NCBI GenBank assembly: GCA_020355945.1
Contig: CP070627.1
Location: 1,187,696-1,196,771 of the forward strand
From: Candidatus Aminicenantota bacterium
GTDB taxonomy: Bacteria > Acidobacteriota > Aminicenantia > UBA2199
Length of the DNA: 9,076 nt
Reading direction: 5' to 3'
A program made the position numbers and the translations under genes. The notes beneath the pieces were generated by a model. That model worked only from the letters and a program-made list of their open reading frames with translations. It was not told where the DNA came from and searched no databases. Position 1 is the stretch's first letter, and the number at the start of each line of letters is the position of its first letter. This document shows, piece after piece, positions 1 through 5,007 of the stretch.

Positions 1-175
1 CAAAAAAAGACCGCAGATGAACGCTGATCAACATGATAACCATGATGAAAGTCCCTTTAATGGATTTTGATGCCAGGCGGAGCCCTCTAAAGTATTTCGC
101 CTGGTCAATATTGAGAAGTGCCCTCGATGCGGCAGGGATTGCAAAAAAAATACATTGCTGGTAAAATAACAGCCC
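1..175. other. Leader region upstream of the polyprenyl synthase gene
   Basis: This stretch before the first clear gene has no convincing promoter and no Shine-Dalgarno site just before 176. It begins with the motif CCGCAGATGAACGCTGAT (11-28), which looks like the GCAGATGAACGC-type dispersed repeat seen in many bacterial intergenic regions. CCAGGCG (73-79) and CGCCTGG (98-104) can form a perfect 7-bp stem with an 18-nt loop. Two short overlapping reading frames cross it: 42-164 (ATG start, 40 codons) and 71-169 (no ATG, containing Cys-Pro-Arg-Cys-Gly-Arg-Asp-Cys). Neither has a ribosome binding site, so I do not call them genes. An upstream gene may end left of the window. Confidence 0.4.
73..104 (+). 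repeat. Small hairpin in the leader region
   Basis: CCAGGCG at 73-79 pairs exactly with CGCCTGG at 98-104, leaving an 18-nt loop. No T-run follows, so it is not an obvious terminator. It could be an mRNA leader structure for the polyprenyl synthase operon or a chance stem. Confidence 0.3.
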
Positions 176-1141
176 ATGAAGAAAAAAAAAACAATGAACC
201 TGGAAGAAATACAAAAACCAGTTAAACACTTGCTGAAACAAACCGACCAACTCTTGAAAAAACGAGTGCAAAGCAATATCCCGATCATCACTAAAATCAA
301 CGACACCGCCCCCATCACTAAAGGCAAAAAAATCCGGTCCACACTGTTATTTCTTTTAGCCGGGATGAATGGTTCACTGCCTTCATCCCCTGATTTGTCC
401 GAAATCGCCGCCTCAATCGAGATGTTTCACCTTTCCAGCCTTATCCACGACGATGTAGTAGATAAATCAGAACTAAGGCGCGGAGAACTGACACTGCACA
501 GCAACCTGGGAAATAACCTGTCAGTCATGTGGGGAGACTTCCTGTTTATCTCCGCTTTCGCCGCCCTGAATAACCTGGATAAAAAATTCCTGATGGATAT
601 CATCCTGAAAGCAGCTCGCGTAATGGTAGAAGGACAAATTATCGAAATGGACAATACCTTTAATTTCAATATCCAACACGATACCTACTACAATATTATC
701 AATAAAAAAACCTCTGCCCTATTTGCCGCCGTAACCCAAATCGCAGCAGCAGTAAATAACGAAACCCCAAATGTACAAAAAAAATACTATCAATTTGGAC
801 TCAACTTCGGAACTATTTTCCAGGTCACCGACGATATGCTGGATATCTTCTCGGAAAACACAGGAAAAGACCGTTTCAGCGATCTAAAAGAAGGAAAAGT
901 CACCCTGCCTGTTATTTTACTGCTCAAAGAAAATAAAGAAGATATCAAAACACTCTTTTCCGAAGGAAACCGGGAAAAGCTGTTGTCCCTCTTTGAAACC
1001 TATAAAATAAAAGATATGTGTTTGCAAGAAATCGCCAGGTATTATCACCAATGCCTGGAATTTTTAAACCTATTCCCGGATTCTGCTTACAAAAAATCAG
1101 TCCTTAACTTATTGGAATTCATCAAATACCGTGACTACTAA
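176..1141 (+). CDS. Trans-polyprenyl diphosphate synthase (IspA/IspB/HepT superfamily)
   Basis: This enzyme condenses isopentenyl diphosphate units onto an allylic diphosphate to make the prenyl chain of quinones or a lipid carrier; it should be cytosolic or loosely membrane-associated. The 321 residues match the family length. The family signatures are in order: GKKIR (50-54, IPP binding), the first aspartate-rich motif HDDVVD (91-96), KTSALF (178-183), the second aspartate-rich motif DDMLD (219-223) and GKDRFSDLKEGKVTLP (230-245). The residue five positions before the first DDxxD is Ser, not a bulky aromatic. In this family that suggests a medium or long chain product (C30-C45) rather than C15, although exact length cannot be read. 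An in-frame TAA lies at 167-169, so translation starts at ATG 176 or ATG 194; neither has a clear ribosome binding site. It heads a three-gene operon and overlaps the next gene by 11 nt. Family assignment is secure, product length is not. Confidence 0.93.
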   Translation: MKKKKTMNLEEIQKPVKHLLKQTDQLLKKRVQSNIPIITKINDTAPITKGKKIRSTLLFLLAGMNGSLPSSPDLSEIAASIEMFHLSSLIHDDVVDKSELRRGELTLHSNLGNNLSVMWGDFLFISAFAALNNLDKKFLMDIILKAARVMVEGQIIEMDNTFNFNIQHDTYYNIINKKTSALFAAVTQIAAAVNNETPNVQKKYYQFGLNFGTIFQVTDDMLDIFSENTGKDRFSDLKEGKVTLPVILLLKENKEDIKTLFSEGNREKLLSLFETYKIKDMCLQEIARYYHQCLEFLNLFPDSAYKKSVLNLLEFIKYRDY

Positions 1142-1703
1142 AAAACTGGAAATAGAAGTCAAAATCAAAGTCGATCAAATCGAAGAGATCAAAAGAAAAA
1201 TAATCAACCTTGGATTTTGGATAATTGCCCCTTATTCCTTTGAACGCAATATTTTGTTCGATACAAAAGATGAAAGACTGAGGGACAATGGATTATTACT
1301 GCGTTTACGAAAAGTAGACAACAAATATATCGTAACCCTCAAACGCCCACCCGGACAATCCCCGGACACCAGCGATTACAAAATAAGGGAAGAAACAGAA
1401 ATTGAGGTTTCGGATTTTGAAAATACAAAAACCATTTTTGCAGGATTGGGCTTCGAAGTATATTTTATCTATGAAAAATACCGGGAAATCTATGATAATG
1501 GACAGGTAAAAATAATGATGGACCATACCCCCATCGGAGACTTTATAGAAATTGAAGGAGATGCGGATAAAATAGATCAAGCAGCAGCTCAATTGGGATA
1601 CAACAAAGCGGATTACATTACCGATAACTACATGACCTTGTTCAGGAAAAAACAAAAAACCGGCTTCATGCAATTCAAAAGTCCCAAAACCACTGACCAA
1701 TGA
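1131..1703 (+). CDS. CYTH-domain protein, CyaB-like (class IV adenylate cyclase / triphosphatase family)
   Basis: CYTH proteins form a beta-barrel tunnel that binds triphosphates. Members include class IV adenylate cyclases, thiamine triphosphatases and inorganic triphosphatases. The 190-residue product begins with the diagnostic ExExK motif (E7-I-E-V-K11). It continues with an FDT segment (43-45), the basic strand LLLRLRK (55-61), VTLKRP (68-73), the acidic strand REETEIEV (86-93) and DHTPIGDFIEIEG (131-143), which supplies the metal-binding acids. Alternating charged residues on successive strands are what the tunnel fold requires. The 'NILFDTKDERLRDNG' stretch is closest to the CyaB branch. 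Most bacterial members of that branch have no proven cyclase role, so cAMP synthesis should not be assumed. The start is GTG at 1131, inside the end of the prenyl synthase gene, which suggests translational coupling. The last ~18 residues are a Lys-rich tail outside the domain. Its substrate in this operon is unknown. Confidence 0.85.
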   Translation: MTTKKLEIEVKIKVDQIEEIKRKIINLGFWIIAPYSFERNILFDTKDERLRDNGLLLRLRKVDNKYIVTLKRPPGQSPDTSDYKIREETEIEVSDFENTKTIFAGLGFEVYFIYEKYREIYDNGQVKIMMDHTPIGDFIEIEGDADKIDQAAAQLGYNKADYITDNYMTLFRKKQKTGFMQFKSPKTTDQ

Positions 1704-1714
1704 CTAATGACCAA
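1694..1714 (+). repeat. Heptamer tandem repeat TGACYAA x3 across a gene junction
   Basis: Three consecutive units, TGACCAA, TGACTAA and TGACCAA, are followed by a degenerate TAACTGT. The array supplies both the TGA stop of the CYTH gene (1701-1703) and the ATG start of the nucleotidyltransferase gene (1707-1709). The reverse complement of the unit, TTGGTCA, is the same heptamer as one of the short tandemly repeated repetitive (STRR) families described in heterocystous cyanobacteria. That is a similarity of sequence, not evidence that this is a cyanobacterium. Confidence 0.7.
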
Positions 1715-2627
1715 TAACTGTAAATTCTTTATATTAGCGGGTGGTTACGGTAAACGGGCACAGCCGCTTTCGTTGATTAAACCCAAACCCCTATTCCCCC
1801 TAAACGGCAAACCATTAATACAAATTCTCCTGGATCAATTGCTAGAAAAGGGATTACACGAGGGTTTCATCAATCTTCATCATATGCCCCAACCCCTTCG
1901 GCAGTGTGTGGAAAAAATAACCAAAAAACCGGGATCACCGGTAATTCGATTTTTGTATGAAGAAACCCTGTCCGGCAGCCGGATTCTAAAAGAAGCAGCA
2001 GAACATATGCCAGATGATGGTCTCTTGTTGGTGGTGAATGGTGATATTTTTCTGGAAATACCCTTTGAAAAAATGCTCGATAAGATATTAAAAGAACAGG
2101 CGGACGGGATTCTACTGGTGCGTAAAAACAAAGAAAAGGACTCCCAATATAAGATCGTTCTTACCAGGGGTGAGAGGTTCGCAGGTAGAAAAATATTCAG
2201 CAGCAGCGACCGTGAATCCATAGATGAACCACTCATGTATATCGGTGTTTCACTATTCAAAAAAAATGTGGTCCAGGCCATTGATGAGATCAATTTCTTC
2301 GATATGCTGGAAAAGAGTCACTTTAAAATAAAAATATTCAATTACAATGGTCCCTGGCTAGATATCGGCGACCCTAAATCCTATTTGGAATCCGATTCCC
2401 AATACAAAAAAAACCTGGGGATTGAGACTCCCAATTCATTTTCGGAGAATGTTTTCATTTCACCGGATTCAGTGGTGAAGGATTGTATTATCTGGGAAAA
2501 TACCCGGATCATAAACAAATCCGTAATAAAAAATTGTATTGTCACCGGCAATGTTTCATTGGACAACGTCCATTATGAAAACAAAATAATCAACAGGGAT
2601 TCAGTAGAAGACGGGTTTATGTTATAA
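1707..2627 (+). CDS. Sugar-phosphate nucleotidyltransferase (NDP-sugar pyrophosphorylase family)
   Basis: Enzymes of this family activate a sugar 1-phosphate with an NTP, releasing pyrophosphate, to give an NDP-sugar for cell-envelope or glycan synthesis. The N-terminal Rossmann-like domain shows the nucleotide-binding signature LAGGYGKRAQPLS (10-22), the KPKPLFPLNGKP block (25-36), and the metal-binding aspartate in VVNGD (109-113). A second conserved stretch, GPWLDIGDPKSYLES (215-229), carries the acidic residue usual at the sugar site. After ~residue 247 the sequence becomes hexapeptide-like (ISPDSVVKDCIIWENTRI...), suggesting a short left-handed beta-helix cap. At 306 residues it is close to mannose-1-phosphate guanylyltransferase or MurU-like enzymes; the sugar and base cannot be decided from sequence. 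The start ATG lies 3 nt after the CYTH stop, inside the heptamer repeat, with no Shine-Dalgarno site, so it is probably translationally coupled. CYTH and this gene are in the same frame, separated by TGA and one further codon. Confidence 0.9.
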   Translation: MTNNCKFFILAGGYGKRAQPLSLIKPKPLFPLNGKPLIQILLDQLLEKGLHEGFINLHHMPQPLRQCVEKITKKPGSPVIRFLYEETLSGSRILKEAAEHMPDDGLLLVVNGDIFLEIPFEKMLDKILKEQADGILLVRKNKEKDSQYKIVLTRGERFAGRKIFSSSDRESIDEPLMYIGVSLFKKNVVQAIDEINFFDMLEKSHFKIKIFNYNGPWLDIGDPKSYLESDSQYKKNLGIETPNSFSENVFISPDSVVKDCIIWENTRIINKSVIKNCIVTGNVSLDNVHYENKIINRDSVEDGFML

Positions 2628-2657
2628 TTTCTTATTGGGCAATTTCAAAAGTTTATG

Positions 2658-2665
2658 AAAGGAGG
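2658..2665 (+). promoter_or_regulatory. Strong Shine-Dalgarno site of the nitroreductase gene
   Basis: AAAGGAGG ends 6 nt before ATG 2672, an almost ideal ribosome binding site that fixes the start. The upstream TATAAT at 2623-2628, overlapping the previous stop codon, could be a -10 element for separate transcription. The matching -35 position (TTCAGT, 2600-2605) is poor, so a promoter there is only a possibility. Confidence 0.75.
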
Positions 2666-2671
2666 AACGCT

Positions 2672-3253
2672 ATGTCTTTAAAAGAATTGTTATTAAAAAA
2701 TCGCAGTTATCGCCGGTTTTACCAGGATGAAACCATTGAGGTCGCTGTATTAAAAGAGATGATTGCCAATGCCAGGATAACACCGTCACCCTCTAATTTA
2801 CAGCCGTTAAAATTTGTTATTGTCAATGACCCGGAAATGAATCGCAAGATTTTTCCCCTGTTAAAATGGGCGGGTTTTTTAAATGAGTGGGCTGGCCCTG
2901 GACAAGGAGAACGACCGGCAGCTTATATCATTATGCTGGGAAATCGCAAAATCAGCACCCACCTGGAATGGGATTTTGGTATTGCCCTGCAAACCATACT
3001 ATTGACAGCCACAGAAAAAGGATTTGGCGGATGCGCCATCGGGTCCTGCGATCGAGATAAACTACATCAATTATTGGAAATTCCCTTAAACCTGGAAATC
3101 GGCTGTGTGATTAGCCTGGGCAAACCTAAAGAAAAGGTAGTATTGGAAGAGGTAAAAGACGACAATATCAAATACTGGCGCGATGAAGACGATGTCCATC
3201 ATGTCCCCAAACGCAGCCTGGAAGATTTACTCCTGAAAATCGTAACCCCCTAA
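2672..3253 (+). CDS. Nitroreductase-family flavoprotein (FMN-dependent oxidoreductase)
   Basis: Nitroreductase-fold proteins are usually homodimers that bind FMN and transfer electrons from NAD(P)H to quinones, nitro compounds or unknown substrates. The 193-residue product has the family landmarks. The N-terminal 'RSYRRFYQDETI' (11-22) supplies the Arg/Ser residues that contact FMN phosphate. 'TPSPSNLQPLKFVIV' (37-51) has the P-S-x-x-x-Q-P pattern. The C-terminal half has GFGGCAIGS (117-125), followed by the 'CVISLGKPKE' strand (145-154) that closes the FMN site. It is on the short side for the family, which fits a minimal single-domain member. The physiological substrate cannot be inferred. 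The start is set by an AAAGGAGG site. The 17 codons from residue 176, almost to the stop, are duplicated downstream at 4023-4079, so the 3' end of this gene marks an insertion or duplication boundary. Confidence 0.9.
   Translation: MSLKELLLKNRSYRRFYQDETIEVAVLKEMIANARITPSPSNLQPLKFVIVNDPEMNRKIFPLLKWAGFLNEWAGPGQGERPAAYIIMLGNRKISTHLEWDFGIALQTILLTATEKGFGGCAIGSCDRDKLHQLLEIPLNLEIGCVISLGKPKEKVVLEEVKDDNIKYWRDEDDVHHVPKRSLEDLLLKIVTP
3197..3246 (+). repeat. Direct repeat, copy A (3' end of the nitroreductase gene)
   Basis: This 50-nt segment within the intact gene recurs at 4023-4072 with 48/50 identity; the differences are at 3209 (A vs C) and 3229 (A vs G). The two copies bracket the first toxin-antitoxin module, 826 nt apart. 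Confidence 0.9.
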
Positions 3254-3254
3254 C

Positions 3255-3292
3255 GGTTAATTTTTATTACCGATTGGGATAAAAAAACGGAT
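3255..3292 (+). repeat. Degenerate dispersed repeat, copy 1
   Basis: A segment of about 38 nt centred on TTTTTATTAC...GG.AT...AAACGGAT resembles 5044-5082 in the same orientation, with several substitutions and one 1-nt gap. It lies between the nitroreductase stop and the promoter of the first toxin-antitoxin operon; the other copy lies upstream of the DUF262 operon promoter. No function is evident. Confidence 0.45.
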
Positions 3293-3340
3293 AAGAAGAC
3301 AATGCTCTAGAAACAATCGTGACAAAAATTAATTTAATGG

Positions 3341-3369
3341 TTGATATTTTTTGTTTAAGATATTATTAT
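3341..3369 (+). promoter_or_regulatory. Sigma70-like promoter of toxin-antitoxin module 1
   Basis: TTGATA (3341-3346) and TATTAT (3364-3369) are separated by 17 nt, directly upstream of the antitoxin gene. A perfect TATAAT at 3367-3372 is an alternative -10 but gives a 20-nt spacer. The -10 region lies inside a palindrome (3358-3376). Confidence 0.65.
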
Positions 3370-3376
3370 AATATCT
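3358..3376. promoter_or_regulatory. Palindromic operator over the -10 of module 1
   Basis: AGATATTAT-T-ATAATATCT is a perfect 9-bp inverted repeat around one central base. It covers the -10 element and ends next to the AAAAGGAG ribosome binding site (3377-3384). Type II antitoxins commonly bind such a palindrome, alone or with their toxin, to repress their own operon. Binding here is inferred. Confidence 0.6.
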
Positions 3377-3389
3377 AAAAGGAGATAAA

Positions 3390-3623
3390 ATGCAGCAAAT
3401 GACAGTCAGAGAACAAATAGAGAGGGAACTCGATGTATTATCCGTGAACATGCAGAGAAAAATCCTTGATTATATTACCCATTTATCTGGCCCTGGTATT
3501 CCACCAGGAGTTCCCGGGAAAGAATTGCTAAAATTCGCTGGTACTCTAGCCGATGAAGACGCAAGGGAATTAACCCAGATCATTGAAGAAGGATGCGAAA
3601 GAATCGATTATAATGAATGGTAA
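3390..3623 (+). CDS. VapB-like antitoxin of PIN toxin module 1
   Basis: This 77-residue protein is predicted to neutralise the PIN RNase encoded next to it. I see no clear ribbon-helix-helix or AbrB signature. The N-terminal third (MTVREQIERELDVLSVNMQR) looks helical and resembles the short antitoxins often paired with PIN toxins. The C-terminal end, acidic and finishing ...CERIDYNEW, is the kind of extended tail that wraps the toxin active site. The middle GPGIPPGVPGKE (34-45) is a Gly/Pro-rich linker. An AAAAGGAG site ends 5 nt before ATG 3390. The stop overlaps the toxin start by 11 nt, the usual coupled arrangement. The role rests on context and tail composition; the family name is uncertain. 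Confidence 0.75.
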   Translation: MQQMTVREQIERELDVLSVNMQRKILDYITHLSGPGIPPGVPGKELLKFAGTLADEDARELTQIIEEGCERIDYNEW

Positions 3624-4002
3624 ATATCTACTGGACACAAATATTGTCATTTTATTTTTGAAAAAAGATAATGAAATTGTTGAAAAGATAAAAGAATTAG
3701 AGGAGGTGTATATCCCGGTTACCGTGTTTGGTGAACTTTATTTCGGTGCATATAAATCGCAAAAAGTAGAAGAGAATTTAAAAAATATTTCCAACCTATT
3801 GGAAAATGTTACGGTGCTGGAGCACAGCGTCAATACAGCAAAGATCTATGGTGAGATTAAAAACCAGTTGAAAGAGAAGGGAAAACCGATTCCTGAAAAT
3901 GATATCTGGATTGCAGCAATTGCCAAACAACATGATTTGACAGTCATAACAAACGATATACATTTTGAAGAAATTGAAGACCTGAAATTGCATTCTATAT
4001 AA
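3613..4002 (+). CDS. PIN-domain RNase toxin (VapC-like), module 1
   Basis: PIN toxins are Mg2+-dependent endoribonucleases that, when freed from the antitoxin, cleave tRNA or rRNA and arrest growth. From ATG 3613 the product has 129 residues, typical of VapC. The acidic active-site residues are all present: D8 in YLLDTN, E41 in FGELYFG, D97 in PENDIWIAA and D115 in ITNDIHF. The hydrophobic strand IVILFL after the first Asp and the alternating strand-helix pattern fit the fold. An upstream in-frame ATG at 3583 would add ten residues inside the antitoxin gene; I prefer 3613 because the core strand begins right after it and the overlap is then a usual 11 nt. All catalytic residues are intact, so it looks active. 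The target RNA is unknown. Confidence 0.9.
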   Translation: MNGKYLLDTNIVILFLKKDNEIVEKIKELEEVYIPVTVFGELYFGAYKSQKVEENLKNISNLLENVTVLEHSVNTAKIYGEIKNQLKEKGKPIPENDIWIAAIAKQHDLTVITNDIHFEEIEDLKLHSI

Positions 4003-4022
4003 TTATCAGGCCAGGATGGCTG

Positions 4023-4079
4023 CATCATGTCCCCCAACGCAGCCTGGAAGATTTGCTCCTGAAAATCGTAACAGCTTAA
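4023..4079 (+). pseudogene. Duplicated 3' tail of the nitroreductase gene (direct repeat, copy B)
   Basis: The first 50 nt (4023-4072) match 3197-3246 at 48/50 positions. Reading in the nitroreductase frame gives HHVPQRSLEDLLLKIVTA followed by TAA; the intact gene ends HHVPKRSLEDLLLKIVTP. One change is synonymous (TTA/TTG) and one gives Lys to Gln, so the fragment looks like a diverged gene tail rather than random similarity. It has no start codon or rest of the gene. It marks the right boundary of the first toxin-antitoxin cassette. Confidence 0.85.
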
Positions 4080-4090
4080 ATTACAAATTA

Positions 4091-4525
4091 CTATTCTTCC
4101 TCTTCCTGTTCTTCTCTTTTGCCTTCTTCTATTGACCAGTTCTCTATTTGCAATCCGGGAATTCTTGAAAAGTGCCTCTCATTGTTGGTAACCAGTGTAT
4201 AGTTCATGGTTAAAGCCGTGGCCGCAATAAGTAAGTCCATATCATCGATAATATTTCCCTGGCTTTGTAAATCAGCTTTGATATCAGCAAACGTTTCCAT
4301 TATTGATTTTGTTACTTCTACAACAGGAAATAACTCAGAAACCCGATGTGCTGATGCTATATTCTTATGATAATCACTTGATTTCCTGGCGCCAAATACA
4401 AGTTCACCGTAGGTGATCACAGATATGGTTTTGGGATCATTGGCATGTTTACGGAAATTATTCTTCACCAGCGGATAATTTTTTAGGCTGTATATGATTA
4501 TATCTGTGTCAATCAAATAGATCAT
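4091..4525 (-). CDS. PIN-domain RNase toxin (VapC/FitB-like), module 2
   Basis: This is a second predicted Mg2+-dependent toxin endoribonuclease. The 144 residues from ATG 4525 show D6 in MIYLIDTD, E41 in YGELVFG, acids at 94-97 (IIDDMDLLIAA) and VTNNERHF near 112-119. The last site has Asn in place of the fourth Asp, which is common in PIN toxins. A very acidic tail (residues 133-144, mostly Glu) extends beyond the fold. ATG 4525 is preceded by GGAG with 6-nt spacing, making it a better start than TTG 4537, which is in the same frame. It overlaps the antitoxin gene by 17 nt. The module faces module 1, with the duplicated nitroreductase tail between them. The same broad toxin family occurs in both modules, but residues outside the motifs differ strongly, so this is not a recent duplication. 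Confidence 0.9.
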   Translation of the reverse strand: MIYLIDTDIIIYSLKNYPLVKNNFRKHANDPKTISVITYGELVFGARKSSDYHKNIASAHRVSELFPVVEVTKSIMETFADIKADLQSQGNIIDDMDLLIAATALTMNYTLVTNNERHFSRIPGLQIENWSIEEGKREEQEEEE

Positions 4526-4781
4526 TCTGATCTCCAAACCGTCTACTATTTTTTCTTTGCTTTCGTATGTCGTTGATTATTTCATCAGCAGACTCACTAC
4601 CTTGCCATGACAAATTCAAAAACTCTTCAGTGGATTCAAGGGCAGTTCTTTTAGGATTGCTAATGTATGATTCGATCATCATAATGACTTCCTGGCTTAT
4701 TGAACGTCGTTCTTTTTTTGCCAGGTTTTTCAAGGCTTCATATAAACTGTCATCTATATCGCGTACTTGTAAGATAGCCAT
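4509..4781 (-). CDS. Ribbon-helix-helix antitoxin (FitA/VapB-like), module 2
   Basis: This 90-residue protein is the likely antitoxin of the adjacent PIN toxin. Residues 2-45 (AILQVRDIDDSLYEAL... through SISQEVIMMIESYI) read as a beta strand followed by two helices, the Arc/CopG/FitA DNA-binding fold. The strand residues Gln5 and Arg7 are in position to contact DNA in the dimer. The C-terminal half is polar and ends in an acidic and aromatic segment (GDQNDLFD) likely to bind the toxin. GGAGG (4787-4791) ends 5 nt before ATG 4781. A TTGACA-N17-TATTAT promoter and a paired TTCATGA inverted repeat lie just upstream, fitting dimer binding to two half-sites and autorepression. That autoregulation is a family expectation, not shown here. 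Confidence 0.88.
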   Translation of the reverse strand: MAILQVRDIDDSLYEALKNLAKKERRSISQEVIMMIESYISNPKRTALESTEEFLNLSWQGSESADEIINDIRKQRKNSRRFGDQNDLFD

Positions 4782-4804
4782 AATTGCCTCCGATTTCTAT
4801 AAAT

Positions 4805-4833
4805 ATAATAAACAAAAATTCATGAAATGTCAA
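4805..4833 (-). promoter_or_regulatory. Sigma70 promoter of toxin-antitoxin module 2
   Basis: Read on the - strand, a consensus -35 TTGACA (4833-4828) is followed after exactly 17 nt by TATTAT (4810-4805), 24 nt upstream of the antitoxin start codon. This is the best-matching promoter in the window. Confidence 0.8.
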
Positions 4834-4852
4834 GCGTTTCTCATGAATTTTT
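4814..4852. promoter_or_regulatory. Paired inverted repeat (probable operator) of module 2
   Basis: AAAAATTCATGA (4814-4825) and TCATGAATTTTT (4841-4852) are perfect 12-nt inverted repeats with 15 nt between them, and the -35 hexamer lies in that gap. The left arm also contains the self-palindrome TTCATGAA. The spacing suits two ribbon-helix-helix dimers flanking the -35. A weak A/T hairpin terminator is the alternative reading, less likely because it overlaps the promoter. Confidence 0.6.
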
Positions 4853-4869
4853 TTCTTCATTCTCCACGG

Positions 4870-4923
4870 TCTCTGCGGTGCATCATTCTAACGAGCCACC
4901 TTACTCAAAACAACAATACGGAT
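4870..4923 (-). pseudogene. Duplicated 3' tail of the right-edge gene (direct repeat, copy C)
   Basis: This 54-nt segment matches 8560-8613 at 52/54 positions (differences at 4884 and 4919). On the - strand it reads I-R-IVVLSKVAR then TAG, against I-L-IVVLSKVAR then TAG at the end of the complete-ended copy, plus 18 nt of matching 3' flank. There is no gene body attached. Similarity may extend weakly leftwards, where this copy carries an extra 9 nt (CACGGTCTC). With copy D it brackets the whole DUF262-ATPase operon. Confidence 0.85.
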
Positions 4924-5007
4924 ATCCGGTTGTTTTAACTGTATTTTAATGGAGAGACCACCCCCCCAACCCCGGCAAGGGGAGGCTTTATCTCCTTATT
5001 AATGGAG

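Noticed and set aside
42..164. 40-codon ATG frame in the leader region
   Set aside because: No ribosome binding site, no recognisable motif, and it overlaps another equally plausible short frame.
427..669. Minus-strand frames inside the metabolic genes (for example 427-669, 1305-1700, 1880-2293)
   Set aside because: They are shadows of well-supported + strand genes and show no family motifs or ribosome binding sites.
3583..3612. Longer PIN toxin 1 start at ATG 3583
   Set aside because: It would add residues before the first core strand with no ribosome binding site; ATG 3613 directly precedes the canonical LLDTN strand.
4526..4537. TTG start of PIN toxin 2 at 4537
   Set aside because: ATG 4525 has GGAG at the right distance and begins at the usual first strand (MIYLIDTD).
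4814..4852. Intrinsic terminator between 4814 and 4852
   Set aside because: The stem is A/T-rich and weak and overlaps the module 2 promoter; an operator is a better reading.
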